Assembly (NCBI RefSeq): GCF_037038585.1
Contig: NC_092521.1
Span: 109,136,105 to 109,200,104 of the forward strand
Source: Patagioenas fasciata
Lineage: Eukaryota > Chordata > Aves > Columbiformes > Columbidae
DNA length: 64,000 nt
Direction of reading: 5' to 3'
Part shown: piece by piece, positions 22,465 through 33,779 of the stretch
Position numbering within the stretch: position 1 is the stretch's first letter
How the letters are laid out: each line of letters opens with the position of its first letter
Program-made: the position numbers and the translations under genes
Notes under the pieces: generated by a model
Seen by the model: the letters and a program-made list of their open reading frames with translations, nothing else
Databases searched by the model: none
What the model was told of the DNA's origin: nothing

Positions 22465-23690
22465 TACCTTTAAATACCTTTCAATAGCACTCAGCATGGT
22501 CATCTCCATAATTCTTCCAGGTACTGAGGTTAGACTAACAGGTCTGTACTACCCTGGGGTTTCCCTCACACACCTTTCTTGCAAATTGGAATAGTGTTGG
22601 CTAGTTTCCAGTCAGCAGGGACCTCCCCAGACTCCCAAGACATAGCTTACTGACAGGGGTCCTGCCACAACATCCACTACAGCAGTCTGGGATGAATCCC
22701 ATCAGGCCCCAAGGACTTAGGAACATTGAATTTTTACAACTGATCCCTTACAGTTTCAGTGTCCACAAACAGAAAGTCACTTTTTTCTGCAGTGATGTTC
22801 TTCAATTTCAAGAGGACCAGGCAGCACAAGGTCTATCAGTATTATTAAAGACTGAGGCAAAAAAGTCATTTAATGCCTCTGCTTTTTCTTCATTCTTGTT
22901 TTTTGAGTGACCATCTTCAACAAGTATTGGTACAGTATTTTCCTTGGACCTCCTCTGGCTATCAACATACTGAAAACGGTCTTTCTTGTTGTCTGACTCA
23001 GCACTGGCCAGTTTCAGCTCCAGCTGAGCTTTGGTTCTTTGTATCTTTTCCTGGCATATTGGACCATGGCTTTGTAACCTTCCTGCAAAGCCTGACCTCA
23101 CTTTCGGAGATCACACAATTTCTTTTTCCTCTTGGGCTCCCAGAGGAGTTCCCTGTTCAGTGAAGCTGGTCTTCTGCCCCGCTTGCTTGACCTCCAACAC
23201 AACGGGATTGCCTTTAACAGGTGGTTCTTCAAGACTGCCCAGCAATCATGGACCCCTGAGCCCTCACAAGCAGATTCCTGGGGGGCACTGCTATGAATAG
23301 CTCCCTGAGTAGCTTAAAGTTTGCTTTCTTGAAATACAGGGTACCACCTCTGATGACCTTTTTTCTCATGGCATCAAAATTCAAACTCAAACATTATGTG
23401 ACCACTGCAGCAAAGAGAGCCACCTACGTTCACACCGCCACGAGTCCTTCTCTTTTCACAAATAACAAGCCTGGGAGGGCATCTTTCCTAGCTGGCTCAC
23501 TGAGTACTTGTAACAAGAAATTATCTTTCACAGACTTCAGGAATTTCCCAGACTTGTTTGTCACAGTAGTATGGTATCCCAGGTGATGTTTGGGAAGCTG
23601 AAATCTCCCACAAGGCAGAAGGGCTACCAATCCAGAGATTTCTCTTAATTGCCTATAGAATAACTCATCAGTTCTATCATCCAATAATGT
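22465..23690 (-). mobile_element. CR1 LINE ORF2 fragment (endonuclease C-terminus to RT start), antisense
   Basis: On the minus strand, reading 23690 down to 22465, the order is: the last third of the APE-type endonuclease, the linker, and the start of reverse transcriptase. Recognisable pieces are 'DELFYRQLREISG', 'KSVKDNFLLQVLSEPARKD', 'EKIQRTKAQLELKLASA', 'NEEKAEALNDFFASVFNN' and, near 22500-22560, 'YRPVSLTSVPG' of the RT core. The endonuclease motif normally GDFN is found in a shifted frame with Asn changed to Ser (about 23590-23610), so there are local frameshifts. Several stops break the frame between 22470 and 22800. It is 5'-truncated near 23690 and ends abruptly inside RT near 22465, so it is non-functional. 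The plus-strand open frames over it are shadows. Confidence 0.93.
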
Positions 23691-23699
23691 ATTTCAAAT

Positions 23700-26600
23700 T
23701 ATTTTGAGAGCGCCACCTCTCTTGTGGAGAGGAGCAGGAGCTCAATACCAAAGTCTAGTGACCAATAGGTTCGCTAGAGGGAAAACAAGGGTATTACTTG
23801 ATACCACCTACAAAAATGCTTAGGATAACATTAGGACCATTCAAATAATTTACAAAAGAGTTGTCATGCTCTACCTTTTTTGTTTTTTGGCTAATAGTGA
23901 GCACCACAACAATTAGATCAGTGACAGCTGTGGAAAATATCACACCATATGAGTAATTCCTTTACAGAATTATCTTTAATAATTATTTTTTAAGCAATAT
24001 CAAGAAGTATAATATTGTACAAAATGTACTATTTTAAAAGCATGCTCAATTTAATTTGGAAGATCACCTTCTTTTATTCTTGGAGACAAACTGAGAAGAT
24101 CAAGTTTCAAAATGTTCATATTTCAAAACTAATAATAAAATAAAATCAGATTTAATTTTTTGAGACAGGCTATGCTACAAATTATTACTATGTTAGAGAA
24201 TTTAGCCAAAGCCTCTCACTCCAATCTCTGCTTAATTAGCCAATTAATTACCAGCTTCCAGAGAACAGCCATGCACTATATGATTTCTTTTGTTGTTTGT
24301 TTGCTTATTTTTGTGTATATTTCTGTGTGTGGTTTTTTTTGTTTGTTGTTTTTTAATTAACAGACAGAACATACACTAATAAATTATCTAATCTGTTGAA
24401 ACGCAGACACTTCTGTAGTTTGCTATCACTTCAATTCCATTTTCAACAATGGGCATAATCTGCTTTATGTGTGTCAGTCTGGTGTAGGATTCATATCACA
24501 AGCAATAATCTTTATTATATAAAAATACTAAGTATTCGGGAGCATGATATTAATTAGTCTGCATTTTCAAGATCACCAGTTTCTTTAACATCATGATGCA
24601 TGAAATTTAATATTGCTGTTAAATGAAAAACACAGGAATTCTGATTGGAAAAAAAATATATTTTTTCTAACATTGGAGGACAAATGGTCTCAAATAGTAT
24701 TGCACTGCAGAATATTATTTACTTTTCATATTCGAAGAAAAGCTTAGAAATCAGTCTGAAAGGTACCACTGCATCATTTAAGCAAATAAAGACCACAACC
24801 TGCCAGTGAGATGGGAGGGAAAAACAAACAAACAAGCAAAACTTAAAACCAGATTAAAAATTCAAATACACACAAAAATGTGGTTTATGACAAATGGGTA
24901 AAAACAATTTGCTCTCATTTATCTTTAGCTGAATCTCTGAATCGGCATCATTAACTACTCTTGAACTGTATATTAATGTACACATATAAGTACATACATA
25001 CACACATACGTAGACTCTGGAAATGGTGTTGCATGTACATACACTAAATGATTGAAATGTATCTCTCTATTGGCTTCTACTAATCTACTATGTCTTCATA
25101 AGTAGCAGAATCCAGCACATGAATTACTATTTCAGATATGTACCTAACAATTCTAAATTATGGAATCAAAATAAAAAACACAGATCACCCAGAAGAAGGT
25201 GGACCATTTAGTAAATAAACTTCAAAATGCATTTTTTCATCAGTGAGGTTATCTAAAATTTAGCTGCATTTTATGAGATACAGGAGCGAAGATCAGAGGT
25301 ATTCTCTTTGGAAACTCAGCACACTACACACAGAATTATATTTTTTCCTATGAGTAAACAATCTAAAACATAACTATGTGCATGGTATTAGTTGACAGAA
25401 AAAAAAAAGTTCAAAATATATAAAAAATTAACCATCACAAACCAAAGGTCAGTACTAAAAATTACATCTAAAAAACCGAATGATACAGTATGAAATACAA
25501 TTGATTAAATACACTGCAGATAGACTTACACTGAGACTGATCACACTAAAAATGGAGGACACTGAAGCAAAGTGAGAGAATTATGACACTGGTTTAAGGA
25601 AGAGCCGAAATTAAGTCTAAGTGTTTGGAGTGACCTTTTTTCCTAGTTTCTCTGTAGTCTGTCATTTGACTGTCAGTGTACTTAGTACCTGATCCTTCCC
25701 ATCTATTCTCTAGGGTACTCTATTCCTGAAAATAGCAAATTTCATGTAGGAAAATAGAACACTGCTTCTCCTACTTTCCACAGAATGCTTTGAATTTTCT
25801 TCAAAAAGCATTTTACAGCCAAAAAGGATTCAGAGTGAAATCCCAGAAGCTTTTATATACGTATATATTTTCTTCAGAAAACAAAATATCTAAGCAGCTC
25901 AATTAGGCAATCTAAGTATCCGTTACATTTATCTGGGTTTTCTCTTACATCCTCTCCGAGAACACAGGCTTAATTGTTCAATATCCTGCTGTCACCAATT
26001 TGTCCCAGGTTAAGTATTTTCTAGTAGTACATATATTTCCTTTGCTAATAGATGCAAATGTCTTCAGGGAAACTGTTCCTTAGCTTTAATAAGCAGAGAC
26101 TTGAAAGTAAAATAATCAGTTTCAATACAAGAATTCTGAATTATTTTAATAGAAAATGTACTGGTTCTTATGAAGATAGTATCAAATTCAGTTGAATAAA
26201 TTAAACCAACCCGGGGCACAAATTACGTTATATAGCTCCCTTTTCTATTTCCTGAGACTTGTTATAGGCTTTGAATTCTATTACTTATTCAGTTCCTTTT
26301 ACAGTTTCTGCAGAAATTCTTATGTTTCCTGAAACCTGAAAATCTTTGAGATTCAACTTCTCAGCTGTTTTCTGAGGAAAAAGGTCAGCTAAAGGTATTC
26401 CTGGCAGCTGGCTGCTAGAATGCCCCTTGCTTCTCTTGCCTTTTGCAAAGATCTGCATGAACTCAAATTAGGTAACAAATTCATAACCAGTACTCAAGAC
26501 ATACATTAACACATCACAGCTGTTAGTAACCAGCCAAATATAAAACCTTTACAACACAGTAGGGTTCCCATTTAAAAAATTATGCAAAACCACACAACAT

Positions 26601-29120
26601 AACTTCCTCCAGTTTTCAGTGCCAGGCTGTACCGCTCAGACTGGCCCATTCAAAACTGCTTCAACCAGGCTGAGATGATACCATCACGTTACCTGGCAGT
26701 TTAGTTTCCAAACTCAATGACACACCACTTCTTACTTCATAGACAAGGACCTAAAGAATTCACGCTGTGCATTTTTGAACGCCTGAGGTCACAGGTGGCA
26801 TCCACCAAACGCCATGTGCCCAGAGCTTTCATGAAGTAAAGAGACTAAACACTGAAGTAACTTTCTTCCCAAACATCAGGCACTGGTATTCTGGAAGAGC
26901 ATTCCTCTTTCCACTGCACACAGGCACCACTACAAACATCATGATGCTTCATTATTTCAAAATATGCAACACTACAATGTATGCAAGCATATTACACCGG
27001 CAGCTTAAATATTTCAGGATTTTCATCTACAAAATGTATGCGTGAGCACCAAAGGATCCAGATACATTGATGTGGAGGGATGAACCTGGTTATCTCCCTA
27101 AATTAGCTCAAACAAACTATGCACATGCACAGTTGAATATCATGCTTAGCAAACTCACAAAAGCTGTCAGACTTCAGTATCCGGATTCTCTTTCCACGGC
27201 TAACACTTTGTAGAAAATAAGATCTTTAAACCTCTAAAACTGATAATTAACATTTGTTTTTAATATTGCCATCAGAGAAACCTTTCTTCCTTAGATCTAA
27301 GCTCCAAGCTGTAACAGAATGTTAAAAAAAATCCCTTAGGAAAAGATGAACTATATACACAAGCAATCCAAAACTAAACTTGATTTCAACACAATCTGAA
27401 GAAAACTGCAAAAAATATTCACGAGAAAAAACTATATAATGTTAAAGTGACATTCGTATTCAGTTAATAGCAGCAGGAAAACAATTCTCATTTAGATACT
27501 ATTTTATGGCTTAAATTTAATTTCTCAGCTCTTTCATTCACTTTCCAGGAAACACTTTGTGGAAGACAGTTTATTTTCCTGTATTTATCTATTATAGTTT
27601 TAAATCCAAAACAAAATTGATTGAGGTAAGTTTGCAATATCGAAAATATAACATGAGAGGAGGATATGAATAAATCAAGATATCTTAAACATGAAAAAGA
27701 AACATTAACGTAGTCAATGCTTCCATGTAACCTCAGACCCAGAACCATATCCAGTTATCTTTTAGTAAGTAAAACCTGATATTTTCTGTTGACGTAATTA
27801 AGTCTTCAGAAAAAGACACACAGTTTTAATTAGTAATTTACAAAAAAACAAGAAAGTGCTTCAAACAAAAGAACCTAGAATGTAAACCCTTGAAATTTGC
27901 TACAATATTCAGTGAAAATCATCCCTGGCAAAATAATGGAACAAGAAGACAACAGACAAAATATATTGACTGTCATTAAACAAGTAAGATCTGTGCCACA
28001 GTATAAGGTTATCGCTGTGCTAGGTAAATGCAACAGAGTCACACAGCACATTTAAAAATGTAAAGTACATAATAGTAAATGAAAACATACACACTCATAT
28101 ACACGTATACTGAAATGTTAATTTCTATTAGAATAACCAAATTATACATTCTTTGTAGAGGCTTGCATCTCATTAGTATAGAATGTATGCATATATTCTT
28201 CATAAAATTAGGGTGTTTTATGAAAATGAATCAAAATAATAGTGTGGTCTATCTTCCCTTCCAGGCAAGTCTGAAGGCAAGTTAATCGGTTCTTTCAGGT
28301 ATCTTCAAATTTTGTACTCAAAAAACCTACCAAAAATAAGTCTAAAATCATAAAAATCAGCTAGGATATTTAAACCAAACCAAACCAAAGTAATATTTTA
28401 AGTGCAAGTTCAGAGGTGGGACTATTGTTATTATTGATAAAAATTAAACTGTCTCTTTCCTAAAACCACTAAGAGGGAAACATATAGGACAAAATTGATG
28501 TGATCATTCTTGATTTTGTCTTGATTTTGCAAGACCAGTATTCATCTTTGATATCTTGTGTAAAAACCAAGTAAGCTTTAGAACTATAAAAGATAGTAAA
28601 AGACATTTAAGAATATAATACATCTAAAACAATGAAAAGGTTCTGAAACAAAACTATAACAACATCAATATGTTTTATTAAGTTTTTGTTTCAGAGAAAA
28701 AGATGGTTAAAATAAATTAATAGCAATAGTCCCAGCAGGTAGCATACAATCAAGATATCATTGCTAGAGTTGATAAAAAAAGTTATCACACTTTAAAATC
28801 GTAAGTAACTGAGAAAGTTTACTTTTTACAGTTGACCATTTATGCGAAATCACGGCACACCAATTACTGGCAACCCTGGTATTACTTAAACAAAACACAG
28901 TCTCAGGACTAAAGTTCTTCTTCAGAACTATAGTCTTCTACTATATTATTAAGTTTACCTTCCACAGAGATAATATCAAAATTAATTTTTTATTTTATTA
29001 CTCTGCTGAACATGAAGATAACGATAACATATTCAACTTTGGAATAGTCTGGTTTCATCAGCTTTTAAAAGTCAAGGCTTCTCTGTTATTTAAAAAAAAG
29101 CAACCTTTGATAATCAGAGC
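23700..29120. other. Unannotated AT-rich noncoding DNA
   Basis: About 5.4 kb with no gene or recognised repeat apart from the CTCF-like half motif at its left edge. It contains T/G-rich and A-rich low-complexity tracts (for example near 24320-24356 and 25400-25412) and an 86-codon minus-strand open frame of no recognised kind at 27488-27748. Confidence 0.7.
23710..23725. promoter_or_regulatory. CTCF-like half motif
   Basis: GCGCCACCT at 23710-23718 equals the left half of the reverse-complement CTCF core, and GTGG follows a few bases later than the consensus spacing. It lies just outside the 5' edge of the CR1 fragment. Weak evidence. Confidence 0.2.
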
Positions 29121-29657
29121 ATAGAATCATAGAATGGTTTGGGTTGGAAAGGACCTCAAAGATCACTTAGTTCCAAATCCCTGCCATGGGCAAGGCCACC
29201 TTCCATTAGACCAGGTTGCTCAAAGTCCCACCCAGCCTGACCTTGAACACTTCTAGGGTCTAGGGTTGTGGCATCCACAGCTTTTCTGGGCAGCCTGTTC
29301 CAGTGCCTCAACACTCTCATGGTGAAAAATTTCTTCCTTATATCTAATCTAAATCCACCCTCTTTCATTTTAAAGCCACCATCCCTTGTACTATCCCTAC
29401 ATGCCCTTGTAAAAAGGCCTTCTCAAGCTTTCTTGTAGGTCCCCTTCAGGTACTGGCAGGCTGCTGTAAGGTATCCTTAGTACCTTCTCTTCTCCAGGTT
29501 GAACAATCCCAATTCTCTCAGCCTTTCTTCACAGGAGAGGTGCTCCAGCCTTCTGATCATTTTGGTGGCCTCCTCTGGACTTGCTCCAACAGTTTCCTGT
29601 CCCTCTCATGTTGGGGGGCCCCAGAGCTGAATGCAGTTCTACAGGTGGGTTCTCACA
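29121..29657 (-). mobile_element. CR1 LINE 3' end, antisense
   Basis: The plus strand begins with the antisense CR1 tail (ATAGAATCATAGAATGG) and runs through the antisense 3' UTR into the end of ORF2. On the minus strand, 29368 downwards encodes 'GGFRLDIRKKFFTMRV' and 'HWNRLPRK', the conserved C-terminal end of CR1 RT. The frame is broken after that. It is 5'-truncated near 29657. The A27 run at 29972 is separate. Confidence 0.95.
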
Positions 29658-29964
29658 ATAAGATGCTATACGAGGAATTTAATGAATCCAAGTACCAAGT
29701 TTTTGGTTAAAATAAGCTTTTTTTTTTTTTTTGGCAGGCCATGGATGTATATTCCATTTTATTTCACTCTCAGGCAACAATTTCACTGTCTTCTGTCTTA
29801 TGCTTCTAAAGTCAGCACAATTTTGCCACAGAATTAAAGAAATAAGTACAGCATTCTGTACGAACATCCTAGCATAATATAAGCCAGAATTCAAATTTAG
29901 TTATAACCTTGATTTTTCAAATTAACTGACTTAAAATTGAATTCTACCATAGTAAAAAAATAGA

Positions 29965-30000
<36 letters not shown>

Positions 30001-31173
30001 AAGAGTCCCTGGAACAAAGTCTGCTTTTCTTATCTAGGTATACCTACAAAAGTGCTATTACTTTTAAACTGAATGAATACTACAAGAATTAGACTTTTTC
30101 ATTTATCATGTTTTCAAGTATCACAGGGCTAGGGGGAACTATTACAGGAACATCACAGGAGCATCTAACACTTTCCTAAAATGTCAGGAATGTCAGCAGA
30201 GACATACCTAAACGATGAAATGTTACATTTTTTGTGTCAGAGATCAGAAACTAGTATGCCTACACTGTTTTGCTGCTACATTATTAAAAAGAAGGAAGAA
30301 TGAATTCAGTAAGGAGAGCACAAGATCATTTGAGCCAACCATTGGATGGGACTCTGTTCACCACATAGTCTCATGCAGAGGCATAGCTGAGCATTTTTAA
30401 TTACTAAAGGCTTCTTAGAACTTTAAAGCATTTCAGGCCAGCCTTAGTTATAGTTTAGTATTATTAAATCTCTGCATGTATGAAGTGGGCTCATTAAGTA
30501 GTATCACATGCAAAGCGCAGCAACTATTCAATACTTCCTTAATGTTTGACTACTTACAAAAATGGCAAATAATTTTTTCAGGTCCAATTGGTGTTCCGAA
30601 AGAGTAGAAATATAAACTACATTTAGCTGAAATACAGTAAGTGATGTAACATTTTTGGTCTTTTCTACAGCATGAAACATTTAAAGGAACCTTGATAAAT
30701 AGTAGCATAGGTATGCACAGAGGCATGAAATTTGCAGTTGTACTGTTGCTTATCTGAATGACCTTCCAGTGTCCTTTTTCTGACATAGCACATTTTATGG
30801 CTGCACAGAAGCTGCCTAGAATAAAAGGTTTCCATTCTCCAATTAAAAAAGAGGTGGGGGGGAAAAACCACCACCACCACCAAAAAAACCCCGTTGCTTA
30901 CCTCAAGTAGCAAAGTCAATATTTTCATTATGCTACAGTCTTCAAGGTATAAGGTTTTTAAATTTCTTTAATATAAATATGTGAGACTCAAACAAGACAT
31001 CAGATATTGCAGACTTCAAACTCTCTTCTAAACAGAAAGATATCCACTATATCATGTTACTAACAAGGAAATACATAAACACTGTTTGAGGGCCGCAGCT
31101 CTTGACCTGCACAAACTGAATCATTATATTTAAGGCCTAGCTGTGCTCTCCAGAAGATGAAGAGCTTTTGAAT
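29658..31173. other. Unannotated AT-rich noncoding DNA
   Basis: No gene recognised. Notable are a T-run at about 29718-29732, an A27 run at 29972-29998, and a G-run followed by (ACC)n/A-rich stretch near 30853-30892, which lies inside minus-strand open frames of 78 and 87 codons that are probably random. Confidence 0.7.
29972..29998. repeat. A27 homopolymer
   Basis: Twenty-seven uninterrupted A residues, not attached to a recognised retroelement body on its left side. Confidence 0.95.
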
Positions 31174-31290
31174 GGAAACAATGAAAAGGTGCTGTGCCTT
31201 CTGCATCCTCCTGTCTCTGCACACCTCTCAGAAGGCTTTCTCACGAGGTACTACATTAACACTAGACTATTTTGACATCCTGCATTGAGA
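31174..31290 (+). other. Short signal-peptide-like open frame
   Basis: An ATG near 31177, and a second in-frame ATG 9 bases later, start a frame of about 38 codons. It has a basic start (MKRCC) and a hydrophobic core (AFCILLSL), as in a secretory signal. A possible splice donor (ACGAG|GTACTA) follows the hydrophobic part in phase 1. That phase does not fit the exon-like segment at 31655. No family is recognised, and such a frame can occur by chance. Confidence 0.15.
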
Positions 31291-31654
31291 TACTACAAAC
31301 ATATTTTTATTACATTTGTACCTCTTAAGGTGAACAAGATAGCTGAGACCTCCTCCTCCTCCCTCCCTCCAGCAAGCAGCTAAGGTAGAGCTGTAATTTG
31401 TTTAGGGTAGGCAGGATGAGATGAGGAAAGTGGTGTGGTTTGGGGTGTTTTGTTTTTACCACAGATTATAGATATACCTCAAAACTATGCAATTTAAACA
31501 ATACTGGGTGAGGTGCTTCCCGCAGTGTGTACGTCCAAAACCAGCCCCAAAATGAATAAGGGAGGAGAAAGAAACAATATTAATAGCCTGTCTCACAAGA
31601 CTCAGTTACAATTGTGTTGAAGTCAGTTAAGGTATAAGATTTTTGCTACTTCAG

Positions 31655-31762
31655 AGATTCTTTCAGGACACCACTCTCAAAGACACTTTGGACTGCGTTG
31701 AACTACTTCAGGAGTGGCATATGAACTCTCGCAGCATCTCCCCGCCTTGTGAAAGTAGAAAG
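31655..31762 (+). other. Exon-like open segment (108 bp)
   Basis: A pyrimidine-rich tract ending TTTTTGCTACTTCAG precedes 31655, and AAAG|GTATGC follows 31762. The 108 bp between them is open in one frame only (36 codons, including 'DTLDCVELLQEWHM'). It contains three CpGs, which are rare here. A stop follows at once if the donor is not used. The phase (0) matches the segment at 31934. I do not recognise the peptide; it could be chance. Confidence 0.2.
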
Positions 31763-31933
31763 GTATGCTAATATTTCACATTTACGTAGTGGTTTACATA
31801 CTTAAAAAGCTTTTTAGACAGTAACATATTCATCCTAAAAGTGGTAATACACATGCAATATTCTCTATTTTACAGTTGAGTGAACAAAATAAAAGAAGTT
31901 AAGCTTCTGACTTGTGCTACTTATTCTCTTTAG

Positions 31934-31999
31934 AAGCTGGGAGAGAAAGACCAGCAGCACTGGAGAGGAAACTCACGAGATACAAAGAAATGCCTCTAG
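31934..31999 (+). other. Possible terminal exon segment
   Basis: A strong acceptor-like tract (CTTATTCTCTTTAG) precedes 31934. In phase 0, continuing the frame of the segment ending at 31762, it stays open for 21 codons and stops with TAG at 31997-31999. Another frame over the same bases is open for longer, to about 32097. The spliced product would be a small Cys-containing peptide of unknown kind. Confidence 0.18.
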
Positions 32000-33233
32000 T
32001 ACTGTGGTCTTTTCTTCTCACTGTCCCTTTGGATTTTTACCTTCATACGTACTCATCACTTGTGATTTCAGAGCTGCAGTTATTGTACCTTATATAAGTA
32101 GTTTATTTTGAGGAAAGCAGTAACCTTGTCAGCAGTAAAGCACAGAAGAGGCAAAAGAGGCAAAGAAATCCCCAAGTCTAACAGCAGAATTTGCAGTAGT
32201 GAATTCCCTCATCCTGTCACTTATTCTTATGTGAGAAAAAATTCTCTGAACATTGCATAGGCTAAGTTTATCTGAAGGTCAGTAAAAGTTTTGTCTGATA
32301 CAAAAGAAAACACCAGAGACTTAGTTTTAAGCCCCAAATACTCTGTGTTGACATGTCCTATTTTATTGTTCCTTCACCTGCAAAAGTAATATGGATTGAA
32401 TCATCTTCACAGAATTTCTGGGGAAATCAAGTAACATCCCGGTGGAAAGGTGTATACAATTAACCAGCCACAAACATTCCCATAGTGCATCAAAGTAAGA
32501 GAGGGTACACCTGGAACTGTTGCCCAATCTTTTCTTCTGGTTTTTATAAATAACACACAAACAAGTATGCATGTATGTACATAGGCTTTTCTATGCTGGG
32601 CATATACCTGCGCTGTGCATGAACAAATCTGAAGTTCAGACAATGAGTTTTAAGAATGAACAGGTGTTCAGTATATTTTGATTAAACTCGGCTAAACTCT
32701 GGGTGCTCTGGCTGATCTTTGCTTGAGCCAAAGGGGTGGAATATCTGCATAAACTTAATTTCAACACAGCATTATTTCAAAGTTAAAGTTGAGAATATGA
32801 ACATGTTAAAATAAAAAAAATTAAAGCTGTATCTCACACAGTCACTTTTAAAAAAATTTATTTTCTTTTTGCACAACCCACATACAGTTTTGGTTATATA
32901 GCACTAACTTTCCTGTATCATGTTTCACCCTAACAAGGACTAAAGTCCACAGAATTTTTAAGTTATGAAATAAAACAGTTCTGAGCTACTTGAGCACACA
33001 AAAGCAGCTCTGGGTTTTTAACATGTGAAAATAACATTTTGCATGTTAGAATAACTCAACAGACAAATTTTATTTTTTTTTTTCAAACCATATCATATTG
33101 AATTTAGGAGTAAGGATGAGGCCCTGAAAAGAAGCTCCTATAATGGGAGTGCCTCTCAACTACACTTCTAATTCTTTCAATAGAAACAGGTTTTTCTGTT
33201 AGCTACTTTTAAACTTGGTTTCAGTTTATTTTC
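32000..33233. other. Unannotated AT-rich noncoding DNA
   Basis: No gene or recognised repeat. Short open frames on both strands show no family resemblance. Confidence 0.7.
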
Positions 33234-33779
33234 TGCTACTCTGCACTGGTGTGGCCTCACCTGGAGCACTGTGTGCAGTTCTGGGTGCCACAGGATAAAA
33301 ACTATACTAAGCTGCTAGAGAGTGTTCAGAAGAGGGCTACAAAGTTGATGAAGGGTTTGGAGGGGAAGCTGTATGAGGAGCCACTAAAGTCACTTGGTTT
33401 GTTCAGCCTGGAAGAGACTGAGGGGAGACATCATGGCGGCTATAGCTTCCTCTCAAGGGGAGGAGGAGGGGCAGGTGCCAAACTCTTCTCTCTGGTGACC
33501 AGTGACAGAACTCAAGGGAATGTCAGGAAGATGTGCCAGGGGAGGTTTAGGTTGGACATGAGGAAAAGGTTCTTCCCCCAGAGGGTGGTGGAGCACTGGA
33601 ACAGGCTCCCCAGGGAGGTGTCACGGCCCCAAGCCTGACAGTGTTCAAGAAGAGACTGGACAACGCCCTCAGACTCATGGTGTGAACTGTGCGGTTATCA
33701 TAGGCAGGAACAGGAGTTGGACTTGATGATCCTTGTGGGGCCCTTCCAAATCAGTACATTCTATGATTCTATGATCCTA
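33234..33779 (+). mobile_element. CR1 LINE 3' end, sense, with RT C-terminal frame
   Basis: From 33249 to 33638 the plus strand carries one open frame (129 codons) that encodes the C-terminal part of CR1 reverse transcriptase: '[14 protein letters not shown]', '[17 protein letters not shown]', 'FSLEETEG', then '[17 protein letters not shown]', '[25 protein letters not shown]'. The first ATG is inside the domain, so it is not a true start. After a frameshift near 33625 the 3' UTR follows and ends with two perfect ATTCTATG octamers (33758-33773), a direct CR1 tail signature. It is 5'-truncated at about 33234. The protein region is well preserved, so this copy is younger than the other fragments here. 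Confidence 0.96.

Noticed and set aside
22692..23586. Plus-strand open frames over the CR1 fragment
   Set aside because: The minus strand encodes the recognisable LINE protein, so the plus frames are mirror artefacts.
29972..29998. A27 run as a retrogene tail
   Set aside because: No gene-like sequence precedes it. It is better treated as a simple repeat.
30665..30928. Minus-strand 87-codon frame with a Val-rich stretch
   Set aside because: The Val run comes from the (ACC)n/A-rich low-complexity tract. There are no conserved residues.
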